DNA of 8,970 nucleotides from Methylobacterium sp. Its GTDB lineage: Bacteria > Pseudomonadota > Alphaproteobacteria > Rhizobiales > Beijerinckiaceae. The notes beneath the pieces were generated by a model. That model worked only from the letters and a program-made list of their open reading frames with translations, did no database searches and was not told the DNA's origin. The position numbers and the translations under genes are program-made. The stretch spans positions 1 through 8,970 of the forward strand of contig JAJKJG010000299.1 of the NCBI GenBank assembly GCA_021154065.1, given 5' to 3'. Below, one piece after another: positions 1-6,490 of the stretch. Positions within the stretch are counted from its first letter, which is position 1; each line of letters begins with the position of its first letter.

Positions 1-1043
1 ACGTCCTCGCCGGTGACGATCTTCTTGCCGCTGATGCCTTGCGCGTTGCGGATCGCCTCGGCGATGAGCATCGCGTTGTAGACGCCGCGATTGTAGAGCA
101 TCTCGCCGACCTTCTCCTTCGGCGCCTTCGAGAGCCCCTTGTCGACGACGTGCTTCTGGATCCCTTTGATGACCGGGAAATCGGTCCCGGCGAGGTTGAA
201 GCTCAGCGCTTTGTAGCCCTTGCCCTGGGCGCCGCCGGCGCGGGCGTCGTCGTCGCTGCCGGCCCACCAGACGCCGACGAGCTTACCCGTGGGGAAGCCG
301 GCCTTGATCGCCTCCTTGACGGCGGTCGGGTTCATGGTGCCCCAGCCCTGGTTGTAGAGCCAGTCGGTGCGGTCGCGGCGGATGTTGAGCCAGACCGAGC
401 CCTGGTTCTGCATGTCCTGGGCGGCGATGGGATAGAGCTTCAGCTCGAAGCCGTACTCCTTGGCGAGCTTCTCAAGCAGCGGGATCGGCTCCTTACCGAA
501 CGGCGCGTCGAGGTGGATGAGCCCGATCTTCTTGCCCTTGAGCTTGTCGAGCCCGCCTTCCTTCTCGGCGACGTGCTTGATGAACACCGAGGCGCCGTCC
601 CAATAGGTGTCGGGCGGGTTGAAGACCCAGGGGAAGACGTTGCCGTCCGCCGAGGCCGAGAGCCCGTAGGCCATGGACAGGATCGGGATCTTGTCGGCCG
701 CGGCGCGCGGAATGGCGGCAAGCGTCGCGCCGGTCGACCATGGGCTGTAGATGATCGAGCCCTTCGATTTCTGCAACTCGTAGCACTCGACGCTCTTCTT
801 GGTGTCGTAGCCGGTCTCGCACTCCTCGTAATTGATCTTGACGCCGCCGATGCCGCCGTCGCGCTCGTTCAGCAGCGTGATGTAGTCGCGCATCCCGTCG
901 GCGACGTGGACGCCCGAGCCCGCGAAGGGGCCGGTCCGGTAGGTGTTCATCGGCACGTAGAGCTGATCCTGCGCCAGCGCCGGCGCGGCGGCGCCGGCGA
1001 GCAGAGCCGCGCCGGCCAAGAGGCTGATGGTGCGAAACGTCAT
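1..1043 (-). CDS. Periplasmic substrate-binding protein of a branched-chain amino acid-type ABC transporter (LivK family), 3' end cut by window edge
   Basis: This frame runs open from an ATG at 1043 to the left edge, giving 347 complete residues with no stop. It encodes a type I periplasmic binding protein, the capture subunit of a HAAT-family (Liv) importer. Residues 1-24 form a clear Sec signal peptide: a basic start (MTFR), a hydrophobic Ala/Leu/Gly core, and an ALA|Q cleavage site, so the mature protein starts near Gln25. The mature part has alternating helix and strand segments typical of the fold, including KGSIIYSPWSTGAT near 94 and KKIGLIHLDAPFGKEP near 171. Two cysteines (C75 and C87) sit close together and could form a disulfide. 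Family members are usually about 400 residues, so roughly 50 C-terminal residues are missing. The start is supported by GGAGG five bases upstream. It follows livM by 86 nt. The ligand cannot be read from the sequence; the adjacent ligase and oxidoreductase make an aromatic or carboxylic acid ligand plausible. Confidence 0.93.
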   Translation of the reverse strand, partial: MTFRTISLLAGAALLAGAAAPALAQDQLYVPMNTYRTGPFAGSGVHVADGMRDYITLLNERDGGIGGVKINYEECETGYDTKKSVECYELQKSKGSIIYSPWSTGATLAAIPRAAADKIPILSMAYGLSASADGNVFPWVFNPPDTYWDGASVFIKHVAEKEGGLDKLKGKKIGLIHLDAPFGKEPIPLLEKLAKEYGFELKLYPIAAQDMQNQGSVWLNIRRDRTDWLYNQGWGTMNPTAVKEAIKAGFPTGKLVGVWWAGSDDDARAGGAQGKGYKALSFNLAGTDFPVIKGIQKHVVDKGLSKAPKEKVGEMLYNRGVYNAMLIAEAIRNAQGISGKKIVTGED

Positions 1044-1048
1044 TCTTT

Positions 1049-1053
1049 CCTCC
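1049..1053 (-). promoter_or_regulatory. Shine-Dalgarno site of the substrate-binding protein gene
   Basis: On the minus strand GGAGG lies five bases before the ATG at 1043, followed by AAAGA. It is a near-ideal ribosome binding site and one of the strongest in the window, in line with the usual need for excess binding protein over permease. Confidence 0.75.
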
Positions 1054-1059
1054 ATGTCC

Positions 1060-1078
1060 GGTCCGCTCGCGGCGGACC
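1060..1078 (-). promoter_or_regulatory. Perfect 7-bp hairpin in the livM to binding-protein gap
   Basis: GGTCCGC (1060-1066) and GCGGACC (1072-1078) are exact reverse complements around a 5-base loop (1067-1071). The hairpin lies in the 86-nt intergenic gap, just upstream of the GGAGG ribosome binding site. No T-run follows on the minus strand, so it does not look like a standard intrinsic terminator. An RNA stem here could protect the downstream transcript from 3'-5' decay of the upstream part, or mark a processing point that lets the binding protein be made in excess. That role is inference. Confidence 0.5.
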
Positions 1079-1129
1079 TGTTCTTCGAACTCCCGTCTCC
1101 TGAAGGCCTCGGGCGCGGGGCCTCGGCTG

Positions 1130-2200
1130 TCAATAGGGAAACGGCCAGACCCGAAGCTTCTGCTTGCCGATCTGCCAGAGCCGCGCGAGGCCGTGCGGCT
1201 CGATGATCAGGAAGAGGATGATCAGGGCACCGACCAGGATGGCGGTCAAGTGCTCGGCCGTCGCGGCCTCGATCGGCACGCCGAGGGCCGGCAGCCCGAA
1301 CTTGAGCACCGTCGGCAGGATCGAGATGAAGGCGGCGCCGAAGAAGGAGCCGATCAGGCTGCCGAGCCCGCCGATGATCACCATGAACAGCACGCTGAAG
1401 CTCTGGTTGATGTCGAACACGGTATATTCGGCGCTGCCGTACCACAGGAACACCATCGCGGCGCCGGCAACGCCGCAGAAATAGGACGACACCGCGAAGG
1501 CGAGGAGCTTCGTCGGCAGGAGCTTGATGCCCATGAGCTCGGCGGCGATGTCCATGTCGCGCACCGCCATCCAGGCCCGCCCGATGCGGCCGTGGACGAG
1601 GTTCGAGGCGACCCAGGTGAGCAGGATGACGAGCCCGAGGAGCACGAGGTACCGCGTCTGCGGCTGTGCCGCCGGCCCGACGATCGGCACGCCGAAGAGG
1701 GTGCGCAGCGGCGCCTCGATCGCGCCGGAGACGTTGTAGTTGAAGAGCCACGGCACGCGGTTGAAGCACCACTGCAGGAAGAACTGCGCCGCGAGCGTCG
1801 CGACGGCGAGGTAGAACCCCTTGATGCGCAGCGACGGCAGCCCGAACAGCGTGCCGACCGCCGCCGAGAAGAGGCCGGAGACCAGGATCCAGACGAGGAT
1901 GTTCACGCCCGGGAAGGCGGTCGTCAGCTTGTAGCAGGCGTAGGCGCCGACCCCCATGAAGGCGCCGGTGCCGAGCGACAGGAGGCCGGCATAGCCGGTC
2001 AGGATGTTGAGCCCGATCGCCGCGAGCGAGAAGACCAGGAACGGGATCAGCACCGCCTGCACGATGAAGTCGTTGGCGAACGAGAGCGCCAGGGCCGCCG
2101 CGATGATGACGGCGATGCCGACGCGGTCCTGGCGCAGCGGGAACACCGCCATGTCGGCGGCGTAGCTCGTCTTGAATTGCCCGGCCTCGCGGTAGAACAC
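1130..2200 (-). CDS. livM: Branched-chain amino acid-type ABC transporter permease, LivM family
   Basis: This 356-residue inner-membrane protein is one of the two permease subunits of the importer. It is strongly hydrophobic, with about eight to ten membrane segments. Family marks include GLNILTGYAGLLSLGTGAFM (63-82) and the cytoplasmic coupling loop RIGRAWMAVRDMDIAAELMG (205-224), which corresponds to the LivM EAA-like loop that contacts the ATPase; the hydrophobic segment AFAVSSYFCGVAGA follows. The C-terminal region IIEPHGLARLW (332-342) is also typical. The start is a GTG at 2200, one base after the livH TGA, which points to translational coupling; no strong Shine-Dalgarno is visible (only GAGCGGG). 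An ATG at 2152 (codon 17) is an alternative, but it has no better ribosome site and would discard an N-terminus (MFYREAGQFKTSYAAD) that looks conserved in related proteins as I recall them. It ends in TGA at 1132-1130. Confidence 0.95.
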   Translation of the reverse strand: MFYREAGQFKTSYAADMAVFPLRQDRVGIAVIIAAALALSFANDFIVQAVLIPFLVFSLAAIGLNILTGYAGLLSLGTGAFMGVGAYACYKLTTAFPGVNILVWILVSGLFSAAVGTLFGLPSLRIKGFYLAVATLAAQFFLQWCFNRVPWLFNYNVSGAIEAPLRTLFGVPIVGPAAQPQTRYLVLLGLVILLTWVASNLVHGRIGRAWMAVRDMDIAAELMGIKLLPTKLLAFAVSSYFCGVAGAAMVFLWYGSAEYTVFDINQSFSVLFMVIIGGLGSLIGSFFGAAFISILPTVLKFGLPALGVPIEAATAEHLTAILVGALIILFLIIEPHGLARLWQIGKQKLRVWPFPY

Positions 2201-2201
2201 G

Positions 2202-3293
2202 TCACACCCGCTCGATGATCTTCTCGCCGAACAGCCCTTGCGGCCGGTACAGCAGGAAGAGGAGGGCGATCACGTAGGCGAGCCAGGTCTCGATGCCGCC
2301 GCCGACGAGCGGGCCCCAGTAGAACTCCCCGATCTTCTCGCCGATGCCGATGACGAGGCCGCCGACGATCGCGCCCGGGATCGAGGTGAAGCCGCCGAGG
2401 ATCAGCACCGGCAGCGCCTTCAAGGCGATGACCTGGAGCGCGAAGGAGACGTCGGAGCGGGCCCCCCACATGATGCCGGTGACGAGCGCGACGATCCCCG
2501 CCGTGAACCAGACGATGACCCAGATCTGGTTGAGCGAGATGCCGACCGACAGCGCCGCCTTGTGGCTGTCGGCGACAGCGCGCAGCGCCCGGCCGATCCG
2601 GGTCTTCGAGAAGAACACCGCGAGCGCCGCGATCATCACCGAGGCGATCACCCCGGCGGCGACGTCGATATGCTGGAACCGCACCCGCCCGCCGAATATC
2701 TCGGCGTCGGTCGCGCCCGTCGGCAGGTAGAGCTCGCTCGCAATCATCTGCTTCGGGCTGCCGCCGAAGATCAGCTCGCCGAGGCCGATCAGGAAATAGG
2801 TCAGGCCGAAGGTCGCCATGAACAGGATGATGTCGGGCTGGTTGACCAGGGGACGCAGCACCACGCGCTCGACGGCGATCGCGAGCACGAGCATCACGCC
2901 GACCGCGAGCACCAGGGCGACGAGCGCCGGCACGCCTTTCTCGTGGAGCCCGACGAGCGTCAGGGCGGCAAACACCACCATGATCCCCTGCGCGAAGTTG
3001 AACACGCCAGAGGCCTTGAAGATGAGCACGAAGCCGAGCGCGATGAGAGCGTAGAGCACGCCTGAGACGAGACCTTCCCACAGCGTCTGGACGAACAGGT
3101 CCGGCGCCTGGATCATGAGCATGAAAGGATCGACAAGGACGTCGTAGAGAAGGTTGCCGCGGCCGATCGCGCCGCTCTCAGCCGCGAGAGCGAGAGCGGC
3201 GACGAGCACGACAACGCCGCCGAGGACGAGAAGCCGCGTCACGGTTCTGGGCGAGATGCCGGGGCTGCGAAGCGCGCCCGCGTCCGACGCCAT
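2202..3293 (-). CDS. livH: Branched-chain amino acid-type ABC transporter permease, LivH family
   Basis: This second inner-membrane permease subunit has 363 residues from the ATG chosen here. The family signature runs from residue 74: GLVSGVLYALIALGFVLIFK followed by ASGVFNFAQG. The ATPase-coupling loop is SKTRIGRALRAVADSHKAAL near 229-248. Further marks are ALPVLILGGFTSIPGAIVGG near 293-312 and a C-terminal LLYRPQGLFGEKI. About 70 residues, with one extra hydrophobic segment near 21-40, precede the LivH core; usual LivH proteins are about 290-300 residues. The ATG at 3293 is preferred because AGGGG lies nine bases upstream. A GTG at 3302 is in frame (366 residues), but the same purine run would then touch the start codon. 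The gene begins 13 nt after the livG stop and ends one base before the livM GTG, so livG, livH and livM form one operon. Confidence 0.95.
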   Translation of the reverse strand: MASDAGALRSPGISPRTVTRLLVLGGVVVLVAALALAAESGAIGRGNLLYDVLVDPFMLMIQAPDLFVQTLWEGLVSGVLYALIALGFVLIFKASGVFNFAQGIMVVFAALTLVGLHEKGVPALVALVLAVGVMLVLAIAVERVVLRPLVNQPDIILFMATFGLTYFLIGLGELIFGGSPKQMIASELYLPTGATDAEIFGGRVRFQHIDVAAGVIASVMIAALAVFFSKTRIGRALRAVADSHKAALSVGISLNQIWVIVWFTAGIVALVTGIMWGARSDVSFALQVIALKALPVLILGGFTSIPGAIVGGLVIGIGEKIGEFYWGPLVGGGIETWLAYVIALLFLLYRPQGLFGEKIIERV

Positions 3294-3298
3294 GCCGC

Positions 3299-3308
3299 TC
3301 ACCCCCTC
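3299..3308 (-). promoter_or_regulatory. Shine-Dalgarno region deciding the livH start
   Basis: On the minus strand GAGGGGGTGA overlaps the livG TGA stop (3309-3307). AGGGG is nine bases from the ATG at 3293 but directly abuts the GTG at 3302, so spacing favours the ATG. The overlap with the livG stop suggests that terminating ribosomes reload on livH. Confidence 0.6.
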
Positions 3309-4107
3309 AATGCGCGACGCCGAGATAGGCGTCGATCACGCGCTGGTCGCGCTTGACCTCGTCGGGCTTGCCGTCGGCGATCTTCCTGCCGTACTCGAGC
3401 ACCACGACCCGGTCGGACAGGTCCATCACCACGCCCATGTCGTGCTCGATCAGCGCGATCGTGGTGCCGAACTGCTGGTTCACGTCGAGGACGAAGCGCG
3501 ACATGTCCTCCTTCTCCTCGAGGTTCATGCCGGCCATCGGCTCGTCGAGGAGGAGCAGCTCCGGCTCCATGGCGAGGGCGCGCCCGAGCTCGACCCGCTT
3601 CTGCAGCCCGTAGGGAAGCTTGCCGACCGGGACCTTGCGGATCGCCTGGATCTCCAGGAAGTCGATGATGTCCTCGACGACGCGGCGATGCGCGATCTCC
3701 TCATCCATCGCCGGGCCGTGGCGGAGGAGCTGCCAGAAGAAGCTCTTGTGCATCTTGAGCGCGCGGCCGGCCATGAGATTGTCGAGCGTCGTCATGCCCT
3801 TGAACAGGGCGACGTTCTGGAACGTGCGCGCGATGCCACCGCGGGCGGCGGCGTGAGGGCGCATCTTCGCCCGGCGCCGGCCCTTGAAGGTGATGCAGCC
3901 GTCGGTCGGGTGGTAGAAGCCGTTGATGCAGTTCAGCATCGACGTCTTGCCGGCGCCGTTCGGGCCGATGATGGCGCGGATCTCGCCCTTGCGGATGTCG
4001 AACGACACGTCGGCGAGCGCCTTCACGCCGCCGAAACCAAGCGACACGTTCTCGACCGCGAGCAGCGCGTCGCCCTTCGCGACGACTGGCGAGTCGGGAG
4101 CCCTCAT
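3307..4107 (-). CDS. livG: Branched-chain amino acid-type ABC transporter ATP-binding protein, LivG family
   Basis: This 266-residue cytoplasmic ATPase powers the LivHM channel. All nucleotide-binding motifs are present: Walker A GPNGAGKTS (48-56), Q-loop TFQN (95-98), signature LPYGLQKRVELGRAL (164-178), Walker B LLLLDEP with catalytic Glu189 (184-190), a D-loop region AGMNLEE, and the H-loop His222 in IEHDMGVVM. The signature reads LPYG instead of the usual LSYG/LSGG, so the normal Ser is Pro; E. coli LivG has LAYG, so variation there is tolerated. The insert between Q-loop and signature and the phrase LLLLDEPMAGMN fit LivG rather than LivF. The ATG at 4107 has only a weak ribosome site (CGGGAA, about seven bases away); the GGAGG further up, 18 bases away, belongs to an inverted repeat. 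No second ATPase (LivF) is in the window. Confidence 0.96.
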   Translation of the reverse strand: MRAPDSPVVAKGDALLAVENVSLGFGGVKALADVSFDIRKGEIRAIIGPNGAGKTSMLNCINGFYHPTDGCITFKGRRRAKMRPHAAARGGIARTFQNVALFKGMTTLDNLMAGRALKMHKSFFWQLLRHGPAMDEEIAHRRVVEDIIDFLEIQAIRKVPVGKLPYGLQKRVELGRALAMEPELLLLDEPMAGMNLEEKEDMSRFVLDVNQQFGTTIALIEHDMGVVMDLSDRVVVLEYGRKIADGKPDEVKRDQRVIDAYLGVAH

Positions 4108-4120
4108 GGCGTTCCCGCCG

Positions 4121-4262
4121 ACCTTCCTCCCCGGAGGGGAGGGGCAGGGCTGGGGACAGCCGCGAAGCGGCTTCCTGCGTCATGTCCATGAACGCTGCCG
4201 CGCAGCCGGATCGCGCTCTCGCGCGATACCCCACCTCGGCCCTCCCCTGAGGGGAGGGAGAC
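4121..4262. repeat. Two inverted copies of a C/G-tract palindromic repeat (REP/BIME-like) between the ligase gene and livG
   Basis: Most of the 199-nt gap between the ligase stop (4307) and livG start (4107) is taken up by two similar units facing each other. Left unit: hairpin CCTCCCC/GGGGAGG (4126-4132 and 4136-4142), then CAGGGCTGGGG, then hairpin AGCCGC/GCGGCT (4158-4163 and 4167-4172). Right unit, read on the minus strand: hairpin CCCTCCCC/GGGGAGGG (4240-4247 and 4251-4258), then CCGAGGTGGGG, then hairpin ATCGCGC/GCGCGAT (4210-4216 and 4221-4227). The shared order of tract hairpin, short spacer, GGGG and small hairpin, in opposite directions around a centre near 4190, is typical of dispersed intergenic palindromic repeats. 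No protein or T-run is seen. In an operon transcript these would fold into stable stems and could cause partial termination, processing or stabilisation; that effect is inferred. Confidence 0.7.
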
Positions 4263-4306
4263 CGCGCTCCGCCGACGACGCTGGAGCTCGGCACCCGGTG
4301 GCACGC

Positions 4307-6292
4307 TCACTCGGCCGCCTCCAGCACCGGTGCAGGCGCCTCGACCGGGTAGGTCTTCATGTCGCGGATCTTCACCCGCGCCGCGATGATGCCCTTGCGT
4401 CCGTCCTCGAAGGTCACCTCGGTGCGGATGTCGGCCTCCTGCGAGCCGTCGTAGAGCGCCTTGACCAGGGTTTCGTAGCGCTCGCCGATGAAGCCGCGGC
4501 GGACCTTCTGGGTGCGGGTGAGCTCGCCGTCATCGGCTTCGAGCTCCTTCGGCAGGATCAGGAAGCGCCTCACCTGGGCGCCGCCCATGCGCGGCTCCTG
4601 GGCCAGCGACCGGTTCACCTCGTCGACATGCTTCTCGATCATGTCGTAGACGAGCGGGTGACCGGCGAGCTCCTGGTAGGAGCCGTAGGTGACGGCGTTG
4701 CGCTCGGCCCAGTTGCCGACCGCGACGAGGTCGATGTTGATGAAGCAGGCAACCGCGTCCTTGCCGGCGCCGAACGCCACCGCCTCCTTGATGTTGGGAT
4801 AGAACTTCAGCTTGTTCTCGACGTATTTGGGCGGGAACAGCGCGCCGTCGCGCATCCGGCCGACGTCTTTTGCCCGGTCGATGATCTTCAGATGCCCGGT
4901 CTGGTCGAAGAAGCCGGCATCGCCCGAGCGCACGAAGCCGTCGGCGGTCTTCGTCTCGGCGGTCTTCTCCGGGTCCTTGTAGTAGCCGAGGAAGACGCCG
5001 GGCGAGCGGTAGAGGACCTCGCCGTTATCGTCGATCTTGATCTCGACCTGCGGCGCCGGCCGTCCGACGGTGTCGGCGCGGATCTCGCCGTCGGGCTGCA
5101 TGGTGACGTAGACCGACGCCTCGGTCTGGCCGTAGAGCTGCTTCAGGTTGACGCCGATGGCCCGGTAGAACTTGAAGATCTCCGGCCCGATGGCCTCGCC
5201 GGCCGTGTAGCCGACCTTGATGTTCGTTAGGCCGAAGCGGTTCTTCAGCGGCGCATAGACGAGCCAATCGCCGACTTGCCAGAGGACCCGGTCCCAGAGA
5301 TTCACCCCCGGCTCGCGATTGAGGATCCTCTCGCCGACCCGGTTCGCGTGGTCGATGAAGAACTTGAACATCCGCCGCTTGATCGCGCCGGCGTCCTCCA
5401 TCCGCACCATGGTGAGGGTGAGCATGTTCTCGAACACGCGCGGCGGGGCGAAGGCGTAGGTGGTGCCGATCTCGCGCCGGTCGTCGACCACGGTGTCGGG
5501 GCTTTCCGGGCAATTGACGCAGAGCCCGGCGAGGATCGCCTGCGCGTAGGAGAAGATGTGGTCGCCGACCCAGGCGATCGGCAGGTAGGCGATGATCTCG
5601 TCGGCCTCGGTCAGCTTGTCGAAGCCGCAGCCGATCTCGGAGGCCTTCACGACGTTGTCGTAGGACAGCATCACGCCCTTCGGGCGGCCGGTCGTCCCCG
5701 ACGTGTAGAGGATGATCGCGAGGTCCGAGCCTTTTGTGGTGTCGAGCTCGCGGTCGAGGAGCGCCGCGGCTTCCGGGCCGGCGTCGAGGCGCTTACGACC
5801 CTCGTCGATCACCTCGGTCAGCGCGTGCAGGTGGGCGTGGTCGTAATCGCGCAGGCCGCGCTCCTCGTCGTAGAGGAGGTGCTTCAGCGTCGGCACTCGC
5901 TCGGCGACGGCGAGAAGCTTGTCGACCTGCTCCTGGTCCTGCGCCACCGCGTGCGTGACCTCGGCATGCGCGAGCACGTAGGCCATCTCGTCGGCGACCG
6001 AGTCGGCGTAGACCGGCACCGGGACGGCGCCGAGCCATTGCGCCGCCGCCATCCCCCAATAGAGGCGCGGCCGGTTGTAGCCGACGATCGCGATCTTATC
6101 GCCGCGCCTGACCCCGAGCGCCGCGAGCCCGACTGCGAAGGCGCGCACGATCTCGTGCACCTCGGCCCAGTTCCAGGACTGCCAAACCCCGAGATCCTTG
6201 TGGCGGAACGCCGTCCGCCCCGGCCGCAGACGTGCGTTGCGCACCAGAAGCTTCGGAAAGGTGTTGTCGCTGCCGGCCGTCGCCGTCGTCAC
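4307..6292 (-). CDS. AMP-forming acyl-CoA ligase, long-chain fatty acyl-CoA synthetase type (AMP-binding family)
   Basis: This 661-residue cytoplasmic enzyme of the ANL superfamily is expected to turn a carboxylic acid, ATP and CoA into an acyl-CoA by way of an acyl-adenylate. Motifs: P-loop YTSGTTGRPKG (196-206), YGQTE (387-391), RSGD (455-458), hinge DRAKD (472-476), and the late lysine in LTRTQKVRR (Lys596), which matches the adenylation lysine. The large insert and LFPPKYVENKLKFYPNIKEA region match the FAA1/long-chain group rather than acetyl- or 4-coumarate-CoA ligases. A roughly 50-residue tail after the lysine region (IRTEVTFEDGRKG onward) extends the usual end. The start is a GTG at 6292 with AAGGGAGG nine bases upstream. 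An in-frame ATG at 6391 would add 33 residues rich in Arg, Gly and Pro that do not resemble the family and has no clear ribosome site. Substrate is not readable; location beside a Liv transporter and an aryl-oxoacid oxidoreductase makes an imported aromatic or fatty acid plausible. Confidence 0.92.
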   Translation of the reverse strand: MTTATAGSDNTFPKLLVRNARLRPGRTAFRHKDLGVWQSWNWAEVHEIVRAFAVGLAALGVRRGDKIAIVGYNRPRLYWGMAAAQWLGAVPVPVYADSVADEMAYVLAHAEVTHAVAQDQEQVDKLLAVAERVPTLKHLLYDEERGLRDYDHAHLHALTEVIDEGRKRLDAGPEAAALLDRELDTTKGSDLAIILYTSGTTGRPKGVMLSYDNVVKASEIGCGFDKLTEADEIIAYLPIAWVGDHIFSYAQAILAGLCVNCPESPDTVVDDRREIGTTYAFAPPRVFENMLTLTMVRMEDAGAIKRRMFKFFIDHANRVGERILNREPGVNLWDRVLWQVGDWLVYAPLKNRFGLTNIKVGYTAGEAIGPEIFKFYRAIGVNLKQLYGQTEASVYVTMQPDGEIRADTVGRPAPQVEIKIDDNGEVLYRSPGVFLGYYKDPEKTAETKTADGFVRSGDAGFFDQTGHLKIIDRAKDVGRMRDGALFPPKYVENKLKFYPNIKEAVAFGAGKDAVACFINIDLVAVGNWAERNAVTYGSYQELAGHPLVYDMIEKHVDEVNRSLAQEPRMGGAQVRRFLILPKELEADDGELTRTQKVRRGFIGERYETLVKALYDGSQEADIRTEVTFEDGRKGIIAARVKIRDMKTYPVEAPAPVLEAAE

Positions 6293-6490
6293 GCCTTTTG
6301 GCCTCCCTTCCCGGATCGAGCCCCGCCCGTTCGGCCGGCGAGCCTTGCGCTCCGGGCAGACCCACCCTGCGTCGGGTGCGCACTCTTCCATGGCTCAGGG
6401 TGGAACGCAACGCGACGCGGCGCGCCTGCGGCCCGGAGAACGCCCGCGTTGGGATCGCCGCCGGCGCCGCAACGACGGCGCGCCGCAGCG
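6293..6490 (-). other. 198-nt intergenic region between oxidoreductase and ligase, with two inverted repeats
   Basis: No gene is supported here. Just after the oxidoreductase TAG (6493-6491), GCGCCG and CGGCGC (6464-6469 and 6476-6481) form a 6-bp stem with a 6-base loop, not followed by a T-run on the minus strand. Further on, CCACCCTG (6362-6369) and CAGGGTGG (6396-6403) are exact reverse complements around a 26-base spacer, which could be a long-looped hairpin or a split operator. The gap is long enough for a promoter of the ligase-transporter genes, but I see no convincing -35/-10 pair. Confidence 0.45.
6302..6309 (-). promoter_or_regulatory. Shine-Dalgarno site deciding the acyl-CoA ligase start
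   Basis: On the minus strand AAGGGAGG lies nine bases before the GTG at 6292. No comparable purine run is found before the in-frame ATG at 6391, so the shorter 661-residue protein is preferred. Confidence 0.65.

Noticed and set aside
39..1103. 354-codon plus-strand open frame opposite the binding protein gene
   Set aside because: The minus-strand frame has a signal peptide, family features and a strong ribosome site. The plus frame has low-complexity Arg/Asp/Val/Leu-rich sequence and no domain.
1193..4191. Long plus-strand frames opposite livM, livH and livG (1193-2218, 2238-3065, 3154-4191)
   Set aside because: They are charged, low-complexity sequences (Arg, Asp, Glu, His-rich) complementary to hydrophobic membrane-protein or ATPase codons; no start context or family resemblance.
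4108..4306. Small gene in the ligase-livG gap
   Set aside because: Short frames there translate the repeat arms into low-complexity sequence and differ in frame between the two copies; a structural repeat explains the sequence better.
3923..5230. 435-codon plus-strand frame crossing the repeat region
   Set aside because: It passes through palindromic repeats and the antisense of two real genes, with no recognisable domain.
6293..6391. 33-codon N-terminal extension of the ligase from the ATG at 6391
   Set aside because: Its Arg/Gly/Pro-rich content is unlike the family, it contains half of an inverted repeat, and the GTG at 6292 has a good ribosome site.
6464..6481. Intrinsic terminator after the oxidoreductase
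   Set aside because: The stem is only 6 bp and no T-run follows on the minus strand; it is kept only as a hairpin note in the intergenic entry.
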